From Aplidium turbinatum (lineage: Eukaryota; Chordata; Ascidiacea; Aplousobranchia; Polyclinidae): 64,000 bases of DNA. The notes beneath the pieces are model-generated. The model saw only the letters and a program-made list of their open reading frames with translations, was not told where the DNA came from and did no database searches. The stretch covers positions 19,573,235-19,637,234 of the forward strand of contig OU964923.1 in NCBI GenBank assembly GCA_918807975.1, read 5' to 3'. The translations under genes and the position numbers were made by a program. Within the stretch, counting starts at the first letter, position 1, and each line of letters begins with the position of its first letter. Shown here piece by piece: positions 1-11,382 of this stretch.

Positions 1-249
1 CACGTACAATTACGTGATATAGTAGACACCCTGAAGTGCTGTGTGTCGTGAGTTTGTAATTCCGGGTAAGGGGCTGCTTTCAGTATGACAGCAGCCAATA
101 ATTTCTGTGCTGTTGCATTTTTATTTGCAAAAACAGTTTAAGGGCTGTTGGTTTTTTTTCTGTCATTACCATCAACAAACTGGCATCAACTTGTGCAAAA
201 AAAAGTGTTTCTTATTATACATCTGCGTAATATTTTATTTTGATTTCAG
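1..249 (+). other. Intron of the unrecognised gene
   Basis: AT-rich sequence with a pyrimidine-rich end leading to the acceptor at 248-249. No other feature seen. Confidence 0.45.
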
Positions 250-458
250 ATATATACAGCGAAACATTTGACGACCTGACAGTGGAAATGAAACTTCTTT
301 TCCAAAGGCTTCAAAACGTCGTCAGAAAGGAGGCCCAGCTGCATAAGGAGATGTACAAGCTGATGGGATCGATGGACGTCATAGTGAGGTCAAACTCGCA
401 ATCATTACAGACCTCACAAAACGAACTCAATTCTTCACAAATCGTCACTTCGAACTGA
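250..458 (+). CDS. 3'-terminal exon of an unrecognised gene
   Basis: The open frame follows a splice acceptor (TTTGATTTCAG, AG at 248-249) and ends at TGA 456-458. The exon starts at the second position of a codon, so earlier exons lie left of the window. It encodes about 69 residues, hydrophilic and probably coiled-coil in the first two thirds (LTVEMKLLFQRLQNVV, then REAQLHKEMYKLMGS), with a Ser/Gln/Asn-rich tail. A poly(A) signal lies 175 bases downstream. I do not recognise the family; the helical region resembles subunits of small coiled-coil complexes but no specific assignment is justified. The exon itself is well supported by the acceptor, frame and poly(A) signal. Confidence 0.6.
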
Positions 459-632
459 ACTTCACGGTTTTGATCACTGCCGCCCGCTCAAGATCAGTTT
501 GTATCGAGTAGCTGGATCAGAAAGTGGTTACTGTCCAGTCGGTGAGACTTTCCAGCTGCGCTTGAACGATCGCATATCGGTCGCAATATTGATATGGCAT
601 CACAGTGACATGTGTTTTATTGTTTTAAGAAA

Positions 633-638
633 AATAAA
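633..638 (+). promoter_or_regulatory. Poly(A) signal AATAAA of the gene ending at 458
   Basis: Canonical AATAAA with T/GT-rich sequence (TGTCTGTGTTG) just downstream. Confidence 0.6.
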
Positions 639-658
639 CACAATGTCTGTGTTGATTG

Positions 659-1365
659 AAAAATACAACAAAAATATTGATAAATGCACAGCACCGTACT
701 TAAGATAACGATAAGAAATGTAGACCAGCACTGGAATGTTCTAGCTTTTTTATCCAATTACGCGGAGACTGAAGCAAAATACAGTAAGTACGTAGTGCAT
801 GGTGTCCGATCATACCACCATGTAAGGGAAGATGGAAGCACATTGGGATCAATTCGTATCCGACTGACGCTAGTAAGTCGCCATTATTATGAGACCCTTA
901 GGTTCAATCGTCTTTTTAACTGATTGACATACAGAGGTCATATTCCGCATACAATTTTAAGTTTGCGCCAGTTCGGTATTCTTTTGCTAGCACAGCAACA
1001 TGTAAACCCATTTTGAGAACATTTACAGAACCCGCAATTTCTCTGGGCGGGTTCAAGTCGACCCTAAACCAATAGACACCAAATATTTTCTGAACCTTAC
1101 ACGAAAGGAAGCACCACCAGAAAGCTTTTCGTCACAAATACTTTCGTGTCCGATCTTTTAATTTGCATCTCTTTCATGTCTTTGATAAAGATATACATTA
1201 GCTACTTTAATTTGATCGGTGATTAAATTTCTCTTGTCATTTGACTTACCTATAAAATTGTTGGTTTTGATTGTTGATCGGTGAGAAGTTTAAAATACAA
1301 CGTCGCAATGAAAAGCAAGCTGATTCAACTCCTAGACTTGCTTGAAGGTGGATTTAAAGCTTTCC
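659..1365. other. Intergenic gap between two convergent genes
   Basis: About 700 bases between two facing poly(A) signals. A 79-codon frame at 684-923 has no recognisable product. I see no repeat ends or gene here. Confidence 0.4.
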
Positions 1366-1371
1366 TTTATT
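1366..1371 (-). promoter_or_regulatory. RGP1: Poly(A) signal of RGP1
   Basis: AATAAA on the minus strand, about 62 bases past the RGP1 stop codon. Confidence 0.6.
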
Positions 1372-1432
1372 GGCTTTGTGTTTTGATAAAAATAGAAATT
1401 TCAAGCACAACATATAACAAAGAAAGATCACG

Positions 1433-4400
1433 TTAAAACTGGAGCAGAAAGACATTTTGTGACGAGGCGATGTTTTCTGCTTGAGTGGGCATAGTGGGAA
1501 GCACTTGGAAGGGGACATCCCATGTCATCGACTCGGTGGAAATGCGTCCTGGACCTTGCCACACGCGGTCACCTGATTGGCCAGCTTCTATATCCAGTCC
1601 TTTGATTGGTTCAGTGGCGGTCACAAACTCAAAGTGCAACCTCCATTTCAAGCAAACTAAAAATGAGGGATCTTGAATTAATTGTTATTTAACAGGGACT
1701 AAAGAAAACAAAATTTAATTTGGATCCTAACTGCACTAATGTAAAACTTACACAATTTCATGCTCAAAAGCAAAATATTGTCACAACGGCCAGTTTAGTT
1801 AAATACTGTATTCTCTTGTAAAAGTAAAGTTCTTAACAATTATATAGGCTACTAATACAACAACAACAACAAAAATACAAAAATTGTTTTGAAATTCAAT
1901 GTCGAAAAGCAACTTCATTCACTTGCGGTTACGGGATTTCTTTGCAATTCCAATAACAGTGACGTATCAAAAAATAATTTTTAAATTGTCACTCCTTGAT
2001 TTCAAAGAGTAGTTACTGGGGATAGTTATTTATAAAATGAAAATTGCAAAAAATATGACTTTTTTAAGCATCAAATTTATGCTAATCTCCGTAATTAAAA
2101 CTTGCCTGCAAGTTTTACATGTATTTTGAACAACGAACAAAATCACTACAAGTATTCAAATGTCTAATCCAATAAGCATTCAAGTACAATTTCATGTAGT
2201 ATACAGTACAATGTTTAGCCTATGTATAATTTTCTGTTTGGAGGAAGCATTGATTTCCAAAGATTAAACGATCGCTCCACATGTGCGGAAGTAGGCTGGA
2301 ATTTTAACAATTTTGCATGCTGGAGAAATATCTAGCCTACCCAGCTTCACAATTAGGCGTTTCTTAATGTATTTTCTCAACTGCACAGGGTCGCTTCCCA
2401 AATCAAAGGAGTTAATATCATCATAGGCCCCTTGTACTGTGTGTAGGTTATGTGCAACTTTCCATTTTAAGAATTAAGTTTGTCAGCCCACTGTAGCAGT
2501 GGCTGATTTCTGTCAACCGACTGGTCAGCTTTTGATCATTCACTATAGTTTTAACCTTTCTCAAAAAAATACATTTTCTTTTGATAATTTTTTTTTCAGC
2601 TTTATAGTTAACAAGTCTGTTAGTAGTAGGCTATTTCGGTGGAGTGGGTATTTAATTTCCCCTTTGACTTCGCCCTTGCTTACAAATTATTAAGTTTCAA
2701 TGTCTACAGGAGCTGCTTGAACTACCTTTACGAAGTTACGGTACTAGGGTTCAATCTTTGCACTTTAAAGTAAAAATTAAGTCATATTTTATGACCTAAA
2801 ACAGAAAATACGACTTTATAACTTCTTAAATAGAGTTCATAACAACGTAGTTTTTTCACTGTTATCAATTTCACGACTTTCTGTACCACCAAAAAATATG
2901 GCTTTTACTGGCCCTAGTAATTACCTAAGTCCGTAAGGAATCCTGGTGTGACGTTTAAAGGAACGGGAAGGATCAGATGGCTCTTGTCTGTGCATAAACA
3001 AAATTCCATGTGTTTGCTGTGGGATATCAGAGCATTACCTTGGCTGGCGTTGCGTTGGCATTCCTCCGCCAAGATTTCTTCACATTGCAGACAAACAGTG
3101 TACTGGAAATTGACAACATATGAAAGACGGCGTTTCATGAAAAATATAGACGCTAAAAAATTCACTGGTTTCTATGCGAACCAATGAAGACAAACATACT
3201 GAGAGGCCAATTAGGTCATGTTACAATTATCACACGCTTAATATCAACTGTCACTTTTTTCATCATGATAAACTTAAGAATGAATACTAGTGAAAAAATA
3301 CAAACGCCTTCGTGTGGCTAATAGTAGTGAGACAAAATTAACAAAAACATTTACTCATCACGAGGAATAAAATTATAAACATCATGTCATAAAAAATCTT
3401 AAAACTATGTGCTTTACCTGTAGCACTGGTACAGTCCCTTCGGCAAATGAGAACACGCCAACGATATCGTCACCAATCTTTGCGGAGGTTTTCATAAGCG
3501 AAAATATTCCCATCAGGCCTCGACTGTTTGCGATTTTGTAATTTTCTAAGATTGTCAGGAAAGAGTCGGTCAAAGGATTTTATAAGAAATTCTCAAAAAC
3601 ATAGCTACCAAAAAAAAACAAGATGCAAAAAAAACGCGAGTACACAGTGGCGGCTGGTGCTGTTTGTGAGCAGTGGGGGCTGCAATAAGTAGTCCGGAGG
3701 GTGAAGTCCGTTGGTGAGTTCGCCGAAGACCAAGGACTTCGAGGGGGGGACTGGGGGGTATCTCCCTAGAAAAATCACATTAAATTTAGTGCGTCCTGAG
3801 CACGTTTTTACCCCAAATATTAAAAAAATGCATTCAAACTTTGTTGAAAAGTTGATGTATTCCTAAGCTGTAATTAAAAAAGACTAACAGTATTGCTTTG
3901 GAGACAAAGTTTAGGCTACCAGTATTGAGCTTAGCCTTGACCAGCACTTCCATAACCTGTTGAATACCCTAACTCTACACTACAGCTAACACTTCTACAT
4001 TCACAGCTCATCGCTACTCAGCGAAATAAAAACTAACTTTAAAAAGTCTGTAGCCTAAAGTTATTCGGTTAGGTGGGGCTGTTTTCCATGCAGCCCCAAC
4101 AGATTAAAAAATTGCTGTAAAATACCAAAAGAGGTGGAGCTTCAAGGATAATTTTTAGCCAATCAGAGCGCTAGAAATCCAGAATCGCGGGCTGCAGAGA
4201 AGTTTGCCCAAAGTCGGTGTTGCCAAACGAAACTTTTAATATTTTAATTTTCGATCCGCAATTCTTAAGTGAAAAAAGTAACCCGGTCGGACAAACACAG
4301 ATGAAAACATATTTTCTCTCTTCTCTTTCTTTCAGGTGGGGCTGCAGCCCCATGGCACGAGCCGTCACTGCCTGTACATCATTTCAATGCCACCACAGTA

Positions 4401-7400
4401 ATCGGCAGCGAGTAATAACTACAGACAATAAAAAAAAATTAAGCCCAATTTCAGTTACTTGAAGAACGACGAGAAGTTATTGTGCTTAATACTTCAGATG
4501 CAACATCTAGCAAGTCACTCTTTGCTGTTGAACGTTCCAAAAAAGGGTTGCCTGGTATGTTGTGCTCTTGGTTCAGTTGATATTCTGTTAAACCTGAAAT
4601 AGATCAAGCTTCATGACATCAGTCCGCCAGTTTGTGCAAGCTCGTTGACGAAATTCCATGACCTCAACCATGCTTGGTTGCAAATAGTCTAATATTTAGT
4701 TGATACAAAACGAAGTTTATGGTGTATTTTTTTCACATAAAAACCAAACAAAACCTTTGTTATTGTAAAGTGTGTTTTCCCACAAAGAGGTATTGGAATC
4801 ATAGGCGCCGGGTTTTGAAAATTGCCGGGGGGGCAAACTTTCTAGCGACTGATTGCTTACATTCAAAATGCTGATGTTTGTTTGTCAGCATTGATGTGTT
4901 TGCGTCTATCTGCCATTGTATATCGCCAAGCTTTATAATGTAGGCTTAGGCCTCGAAATTCACGGCGGACATGTCCGCCGTCACAGCATGTGGTGTCCGC
5001 GGGAAGTACCATCTAGATCGGTCATATTTGTCCGCCGAGAAACAACACAGGAACTAGCGATACAAATCGTCATTGCATAGCACGAACAATTATTGCAATA
5101 CAGTAATATATTTTCCAGCGCATTTTAGCGCGCATCTGGAAAATGTGAATACTGTATCTCTTAGCTTCCATTCAAGGAGGAAAACTTTCGATTTTTACGT
5201 TGCTTCAAGGATTGATGACATTGAATCAGCGTAACAAAGGTGAATTCTTCGCTAAGGATCGATAGGAGTACAGGTACTTCTACAGTCTACACTAATCACG
5301 CGCAATTTAGTTCAAGTTTTATGTCACAATATCTGGCTTTGATCTCCTAGTAATGATTATACAGCAAGGTTGGTTACTAAATTAGATTATAGGAGTAGGC
5401 TATTACAGCAAGATGCAACAAAATTTTTTAAGTTTTGGTATTACAGTAAGAAAAAAAAGACCCAAGGAAAATTTACTTTCGCTTACATGACACGCAAAAG
5501 TCTGTGAAACTTTGCACAGCAGAAAATAGTAGCGTCATTGTAGAAATTTTCCGACTCCTGCCCAGAGTATTGTGACGCAATAAGCCACACAACCTCGTTC
5601 GGGGGAAGTTAATCAGTTATGTGACGTATTGACCAGCTACATGGCGCTTTGACTCTTCAAGTGCAAGTCGTTGGTCTGATGAAAGCCTTTCAGAGTGACT
5701 TTACTGATTTTTTAAAAAGCCTTTTAAAACCGTAGTTATAGTTCTGAAATAGCGAAGAATTATTATCAAGATAAAGTGATTAAGCATGACGATCGACGGC
5801 TAAAACTGGTGTGTCCGCCGTGAGACTTGATTTGTCCGCCGAGATAGCTGCTCAGACCGGACACGTTTGTCCGCCGTCAACAAAAACGAATTTCGAGGCC
5901 TATAGGCTACTTCGAATTATATGCTAGTCACTTTGAACTTTAGCTCTTCATACGCGAAGATACTAAACTGAGCAAACTGCACCTCGTTATTGACACTCCC
6001 AAGAAAAAACAAAGCGGAAGAAATCAAGAAAAACGTTTTTCAATCATTGTTACAATGCTTCAACGGCACCATGCTGGCGTTTATCAGCTACCGTACTTCT
6101 GTTTCTTTTGTTATCTTAGGAGCAGCGCTCTTGTTGCAACAAGTAGATCTTTTAATTGAGATCGATCCGCAATGAAGGTCAAACTAACGCAAATCTGAAC
6201 TTAGAAACATTTGCTTTAGGATTTTTTTAAAAATAATTTGCGAGGGGGCAGCCACCCCGAGCTAAATTCACGGGGGGGCGCCGCCCCTCCGCTCCCCCCC
6301 CCCCGGAGTCGGCGCCTATGATTGGAATGACGTGTAAACATCATGTTCAATTGACTATACAAACTCAATACTGTACTGATATAAACAACATGACAAAATG
6401 TCGGATATTCAAGCACACAAAACAAAGCTAGCAAATGTGTTACTTACCATACACAACTAAAACTCTAAATGGTATTCTCAACAGCTTGATTGGAGCTCCC
6501 ACTCTTTGTGTGCCAATCGTCAGTTTGTATGAGTACTTGCATGATGGGCCTTTATAGGTTGGTGGGGTAGCACTTGGTATTACTTCTTTGAAATGAACTG
6601 AAATGATATACTGTATATATACTTTTATAACTAACCTATGCCACTGTTGTATGAGAGTACGTATGACGAAAAGACTCACATGTTTTGCTTTCTCCAGGAG
6701 CAAGTTTTAAATCACAAAATAATATTTTGATTGGGGTTTGAAGAACACAATGACCTTGTTCATCACGATGGGGAGTAAAAGAAGTGACATGACCCACTCC
6801 TCCTACCAAAGAAAATGTTAATCATGTTAAAAAACGGTGACATTGCTATTATGATTTGACATCCTTCTGAAACATATTGGCTGTTGACTGTGAAAACAGA
6901 CCAATTAGCAGCACTATGTCATCAGAAATCCCATGATTATGCTCAAATGCCTCTTTTCAGCAGTTAAATTCCTGCCTTTTCGTTGTCAAAAGAAAGCAAT
7001 TAACTAATTGATAGCCAAATACAAAGTTCAGTATATATATTAGGTAAACAGTGGTTTCAAAAAAAGAAAAAATTTAATTGAACTCAATTTTCATCGCAGT
7101 TTTACTTGTTGATTTTGTTTGGTGATAAATCAGCTTGAATTTTTCCATTAAAATGAAGTGTATTCACCTATTGGAGCAGAAATTTCATGCATTAGTTGTA
7201 AGGATGGATCAAAAATTGAAAACATATTTCCATAACAGATTAGCAATTTTTTTGCATTACTGTGCCATAAACTAGTAGCCTACTACCTTAGCAACTTACA
7301 CATACGTTTCTTAAAATATTTCAATCTAACAAAACTTAAAAAAAAAAAAAAAATTAATAATTACCAGCAGTTTTTGGGATGTTATTCTTCAATAAAGTAG

Positions 7401-8166
7401 ATGGAAGGATAACTCTTGATTCGTTGATGCAGCAGAAACAATGAATGTGCACACTTGCCCATGCTATAGTTTCAACTTTACTATAAAAATAAAGTTTTAT
7501 TTAAGATGTTTGTCATGTTATTTAATAACAAAGGCGAGCAAGGCAAAGGCTTTAATAGGATTAAGCATTACAATTAATATATTTCACATTTTACAAGGAA
7601 ATAATACAACCATAACGTTTTCATTCTATTCTAAGCCTTCATTAGGAATCAGAAAAATAAAAATGATCTATTTCCTTCTTTATTGTATAGTTTTGTTACT
7701 CAACTCAATTGCCTCTTGACATGATCATATTGAGAATGCTGTGCTAGCGAAATCAATTTATGATTAAAAAATATGGCTGGTAAACTGTTTGTTGCACTGA
7801 GTAACAAGACTAGTAATCATACGAGACAGTCAACCGCTTCAAGTGAACAGTTTGCAGGGTTGGTTCACAAAAACAGAAAAGTTTTATTAGTCTTCTTTTA
7901 AAATGTAAGTGACTGACTAACCTAAATGCATAACAACGAGAAATAAGCAGTAGAAAACCAACACAGAAACAGACAAAAGCAGAAAATAAATTACATTAGG
8001 GCAGAAAATTACAAATTAAATTACAGTAGGCTATAATCAATTAATCATAAACTCACTTTCTAGAATGTACAGGATTTGACACATTTAGAAATCTTAAAGA
8101 GCACTGGATTGTTTCCCCAGCTAAATAAACTGAGCCCCTTGAAAGTTTTGCAACCACTTCTATCAT
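1433..8166 (-). CDS. RGP1: RGP1 homologue, RAB6A-GEF complex partner (complete, 8 exons)
   Basis: Coding exons in transcript order: 8166-8057, 7480-7365, 6802-6680, 6597-6448, 4593-4459, 3545-3418, 3102-2925, 1656-1433. All junctions are GT/AG and phases agree; the total is 1164 nt, 387 residues, against about 391 in human RGP1. The start [11 protein letters not shown] matches the human N-terminus (MIEVVAELSRG). Other matching blocks are [62 protein letters not shown] and [16 protein letters not shown]1 is an arrestin-like protein that pairs with RIC1 to activate RAB6A at the Golgi and in endosome-to-Golgi traffic (family knowledge). At least four transposons lie in its introns, one abutting a splice donor. 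No frame damage is seen, so the gene looks functional. Confidence 0.95.
2017..2916. mobile_element. hAT-like non-autonomous element in RGP1 intron 7
   Basis: About 900 bp ending in TACTGGCCCTA, with 8 bp TSDs GTAGTTAC (2009-2016) and GTAATTAC (2917-2924), 7 of 8 matching. It is the same family as 49956-51381: both share AAGCATCAAATTTATGC near the left and TCAATGTCTACAGGAGCTG near the right. The right TSD is the RGP1 exon 7 splice donor. No transposase seen. Confidence 0.75.
3645..4370. mobile_element. hAT-like MITE in RGP1 intron 5
   Basis: Ends are inverted repeats: CAGTGGCGGCTGGTGC on the left, complement of CAGTGACGGCTCGTGC on the right. Flanks CGAGTACA (3637-3644) and CCTGTACA (4371-4378) are an imperfect 8 bp TSD (6 of 8). 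CAGTG termini and 8 bp TSDs are typical of hAT. 726 bp, no transposase. Confidence 0.75.
4800..6320. mobile_element. hAT-like element with CATAGGCGCCG ends, RGP1 intron 4
   Basis: TIR CATAGGCGCCG at 4800 and its complement ending at 6320, inside a perfect 8 bp TSD ATTGGAAT (4792-4799, 6321-6328). G-rich runs follow the left end and C-rich runs precede the right. Other copies are at 50180-50814 and 54270-55136. The interior is mostly a second nested element (4949-5900). Confidence 0.85.
4949..5900. mobile_element. Nested TIR element, GGCCTCGAAATTC family
   Basis: 13 bp TIRs GGCCTCGAAATTC and GAATTTCGAGGCC with TA on both sides (4947-4948, 5901-5902), consistent with a TA target. Subterminal repeats of GGCGGACATGTCCGCCG type occur at both ends. 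Related partial copies are at 19664-21211 and, reversed, 55150-55850. No transposase is visible; the TA target suggests Tc1/mariner-like mobilisation but the superfamily is not certain. Confidence 0.65.
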
Positions 8167-8685
8167 TGTGTTGTTTTTAATTCATCTCAAACTTGGTGAC
8201 TTGAAATTTTTCTGCTGCCAGTACCAATAAATACAATCCATGCTAATTCACAAGTTAACAAGAAATTTCTTAAGTTCAAACTTCAGAGCTAGTGTACGGC
8301 AGTGGTGGGCACTAGTTACTTTCAAAGTAACTGAGTTACAGTTACAGTTACTTCGCTCAAAAAGTAACTAGTTTCAGTTACAGTTACCGTTTTTAAAAAA
8401 GTAACTAGTTACAGTTACAGTTACTAGTTACAGTTACTTTTCAAAGAAAATGGTTGCATATGAGTACTGATCTACAACTACTCTTCTTTGCATGAAGTAC
8501 AAGTTGAAAAATACATGATAAAGGGCAAAATGATACTTTGTTCGTAGCTGTTGTCTTACTACAAAACAGCGACCACTCTTCTAGCTGTCCACATACTATA
8601 ATGCTTCTAAGATTCCATAATCTAACCCCAAAACGTCCGCCTACCAAATATGAAACAATAATCGAAAAAATGACATGCACAGGAC

Positions 8686-9132
8686 CAGTGCCGGCCTTAG
8701 GGTATTTCGGGCCCTGTGCGGAATATGCTTTGCGGGCCCCAATGACAATTATCCAAATCATCCAATTTAGTAGCGTAGCTAGGTATTTTGAAAGGAGAGG
8801 AGGTTTGACGGCCGGCGTGCGAAGGCTGACGGCGTGTGCACCGAAGGCGACCCCCAGCGGCAGATGGTCTGGGTGGCCTCCCGCAGAAAATTTTGAAAAA
8901 TCACTTTGAATTTGGTGCATTTGGAGAGCATGTTCAACAAAAATTTGGGTATGAATATTACTGTAAAATGGTGCTGTCCGGTGGCATAGCAAAAGGATAA
9001 GATCATGTTTTCTTTGGCATTTTTTGGAAATAAAGCTGAGTCTCTATGTTTTCTGCATTTTCTGAATTGCGGCCCCCTAATTTGCTGGCCCTGTGCGATC
9101 GCACGGTTTGCACACTTGAAAGACCGGCACTG
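8686..9132. mobile_element. hAT MITE nested in the 8300-10436 element
   Basis: Termini CAGTGCCGG and CCGGCACTG with perfect 8 bp TSD CACAGGAC (8678-8685, 9133-9140). 447 bp. Long overlapping open frames here (8441-8992 minus, 8538-8909 plus) are chance frames across the repeat. Confidence 0.88.
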
Positions 9133-9220
9133 CACAGGACATTCCTTGATAAGCAGTAGGGGGTGTCAATATTTTTATACGGGTAGCCTACGTATCTAAA
9201 ATGAACGAAGAGGCACAACA

Positions 9221-9620
9221 TCAATTTCTTTTCACAAACATCAGTATTTCAAAATGTTGACTGCTAAGTCCAACTTGGTTTGGCTTCAAAATATCCTTTC
9301 CAAGGGAGAGCAGTCTTTCAACAGCAGCACTGGAGGGGATAGGAGTATTGTATCGCAAGAACAAACGCCTCATGGCGTCATTGGGGAATGCATCAGACGT
9401 AACCGCCTTTGTTGGGTTACGTTCGAGAAATTCATTTAAAATTTTTCCCGCACTCGCTTTCTTTTTTGTGTTTTCAAATAACGAAGCAAAAAGTCATCTG
9501 CTTCATGCCTGTCAACATCAGTGTCACGGTTGCTTGCTGCATCGTCGATGTTGGAATTGCTGTGGTTCTGTAATAGGTTAACAATTTTGAGATGTAGAGC
9601 CGTCTTAACTTCTTTACCCT
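9221..9620 (-). pseudogene. hAT transposase C-terminal remnant
   Basis: From about 9470 to the TGA at 9221-9223 the minus strand reads continuously through NTPIPSSAAVERLLSLGKDI and QHFEILMFVKRN, the hAT C-terminal dimerisation motif. Upstream codons to about 9620 (DDAASNRDTDVDRHEADDF) continue in another frame, so one frameshift lies in the A-rich tract near 9465. The N-terminal BED finger and catalytic core were not found, so it is probably inactive. Confidence 0.75.
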
Positions 9621-10444
9621 TGTAAAGCCAAGAAAGTCGGAATTGTGGGTGAAACGCAGCAGCTAATCATCAAAGACATGGCCAAATCTGTTTTCCAAAG
9701 TTTCCAACAATCTGGTAAGTAATGGCAGGCAGACAGCCATCTTGATGCTGTTTCGAAGTTCTTATAGTCTTTTCCTCGTCATGCCCATATATGCATTCTC
9801 TTCTGATTGCAGAATGTCCAGAGATTGGCATATTGGTCGCATAACCAGTGGGGTTTGTTTCAGTCTCGGATACTTTAGACAGAAACTTATCCATTTCGAC
9901 TTTTGACTACTGAGTACTGACTACCTCGTCTACCTGTGCTCAAAGCTATATAACCCCAATCTACAAAAAAAGAATCGCTTTACAAAAAAGGAGAACCTGA
10001 AATTTCTAAAAACAGACAGCTTAGTGGGGGAACAAACAAAGGATTGTGGCGTCACAGACATCAATCCTTATAGAACACCGCGAAATCCTACCTCGCAGTT
10101 TACGCGGCCTCCTTTCTGTCGATGGTACACCGCAAAATCCTATCTCGCAGTTTACACAGCTCCTTTCTGTACACAACCTCGCTTCTTGTCTCGAATGCCT
10201 ATAATCTCTTCCAAACAGATAATTTGACCTCTACAAATAAACTGCAATAAACGACTAATTTTTGTTCGGGAAATCAAGTAACTGTAACTAGTAACTGTTG
10301 AAAAACGCTAAAATAGTAGCTAGTTACTGCTTATCGTTACTTTTTCAAAAAAGTAACGAAGTTACAGTTACAGTTACTCAAAAAGTAACTAGTTATGTAA
10401 CTAGTTACTTTTTTAACTAGTTACTGCCCACCTCTGGTGTACGG

Positions 10445-10852
10445 TACACAAGTACAAAAAGTCTACGGCTCTCCGTGACGTCATAGACAGGAATTCAACC
10501 ACATATAGGCATTATAGGGTGAAACTACCTTACCTTTGCTTTACTGGTTTGGTTTTGGTTCTTTATCCTCGGACTGACAAAGCCTTGATAGGTTATTCCT
10601 GGTAGTTTCGCATACTTGTAGAGGCTTTTGACGGAGGGCCGGTTACAGAGACTGACAGAGTGAAGAGTTTTCCGATTGTTGAAGTCTTGTTGCCGAGAAT
10701 TATTCCATCTATTAGGTGCTGTTAAATGGAGAGCAGTCCTTAACGTGCGTTGCATAAGCGCACACCGCGAGAGTCGAACCAGAGACACTTGATCTTGAAA
10801 CTTCTTCATTCACGAAGTCACGCGCTAACCAAGTGAGCTATCGAGGCGGACT
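10445..10852 (-). repeat. tRNA-derived SINE
   Basis: On the minus strand a box A-like TAGCTCACTTGGTTAGCG (around 10823-10840) and box B-like GGTTCGACTC (10771-10780) form a tRNA-like head. A body follows (CGTCAAAAGCCTCTACAAGT) that recurs at 39940-40063. The 3' part, CAGTAAAGCAAAGGTAAG then TTTCACCCTATA, recurs near 19880. The spacing and lack of an acceptor stem argue against a true tRNA gene. Confidence 0.7.
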
Positions 10853-11382
10853 GTTCACACTAGAGATGCAGCAAACCCAAAATTTTTATCCACACACCGC
10901 ACCGCAACTGAATCATTTATCCTCAAACCGCACAACTTATCTGGAACTTTGACACCGCGCTGCACCGCACACCGCAAATTTTTGAAAAAATATTTTAGTT
11001 AACGCGTTATTTTTTAGAAAGTTAAATGTGGCAAAAAAACACCCATGGCATAGCCTATAACTGGTACCGTAACCTACCGGTACAGTTGTGCACTAATTGA
11101 CTAGGCTAACCAGATCATATTGTCTTATCAGCAATGCATCTAAGTTCTAAGACATCATGCTTTTTCAAATAGAATGTTCCTGGATCCAGTATCAGGACTT
11201 TTGAACACTTTTTGTAAGAGTAAAACTTATAGCCTTAACTCACTGTAATAGTAACTAATGCAGTAGGGCTATAGCCTGGTAACTGGGAGCTGAGCTATGT
11301 CTTATCAGCTAGGCTATTAACCAAAAACACTCCTACAGCTTCCCTCACAAGCCAGCCCCAAAAACCCTGTCAAAGTGTCAAG

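Larger units (their letters stand above)
8300..10436. mobile_element. hAT element with CAGTGGTGGGCA ends, transposase remnant inside
   Basis: Perfect 8 bp TSD GTGTACGG (8292-8299, 10437-10444). Terminal CAGTGGTGGGCACTAGTTAC is inverted at the right end, and the subterminal regions are runs of GTAACTAGTTAC/CAGTTACAGTTAC. It holds a minus-strand hAT transposase C-terminus (9221-9620) and a nested hAT (8686-9132). Related to 46011-46865. Confidence 0.88.

Noticed and set aside
1485-1676. 63-codon plus-strand frame
   Set aside because: Antisense of the last RGP1 exon, which has clear homology on the minus strand.
5670-5695. CTGATGA followed by GAAA-like text (also near 21013) as further hammerheads
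   Set aside because: CTGATGAAAGCCTTTCAG has no stem II, no correctly placed GAAA and no complementary stem I.
8441-8992. Long minus-strand open frame (183 codons) and its plus-strand partner 8538-8909
   Set aside because: It runs across the boundary of two hAT elements and shows no domain; the TSDs explain the sequence as repeat DNA.
10740-10850. Functional tRNA gene on the minus strand
   Set aside because: Head-to-box B spacing is too long, there is no acceptor stem, and a conserved SINE body follows.
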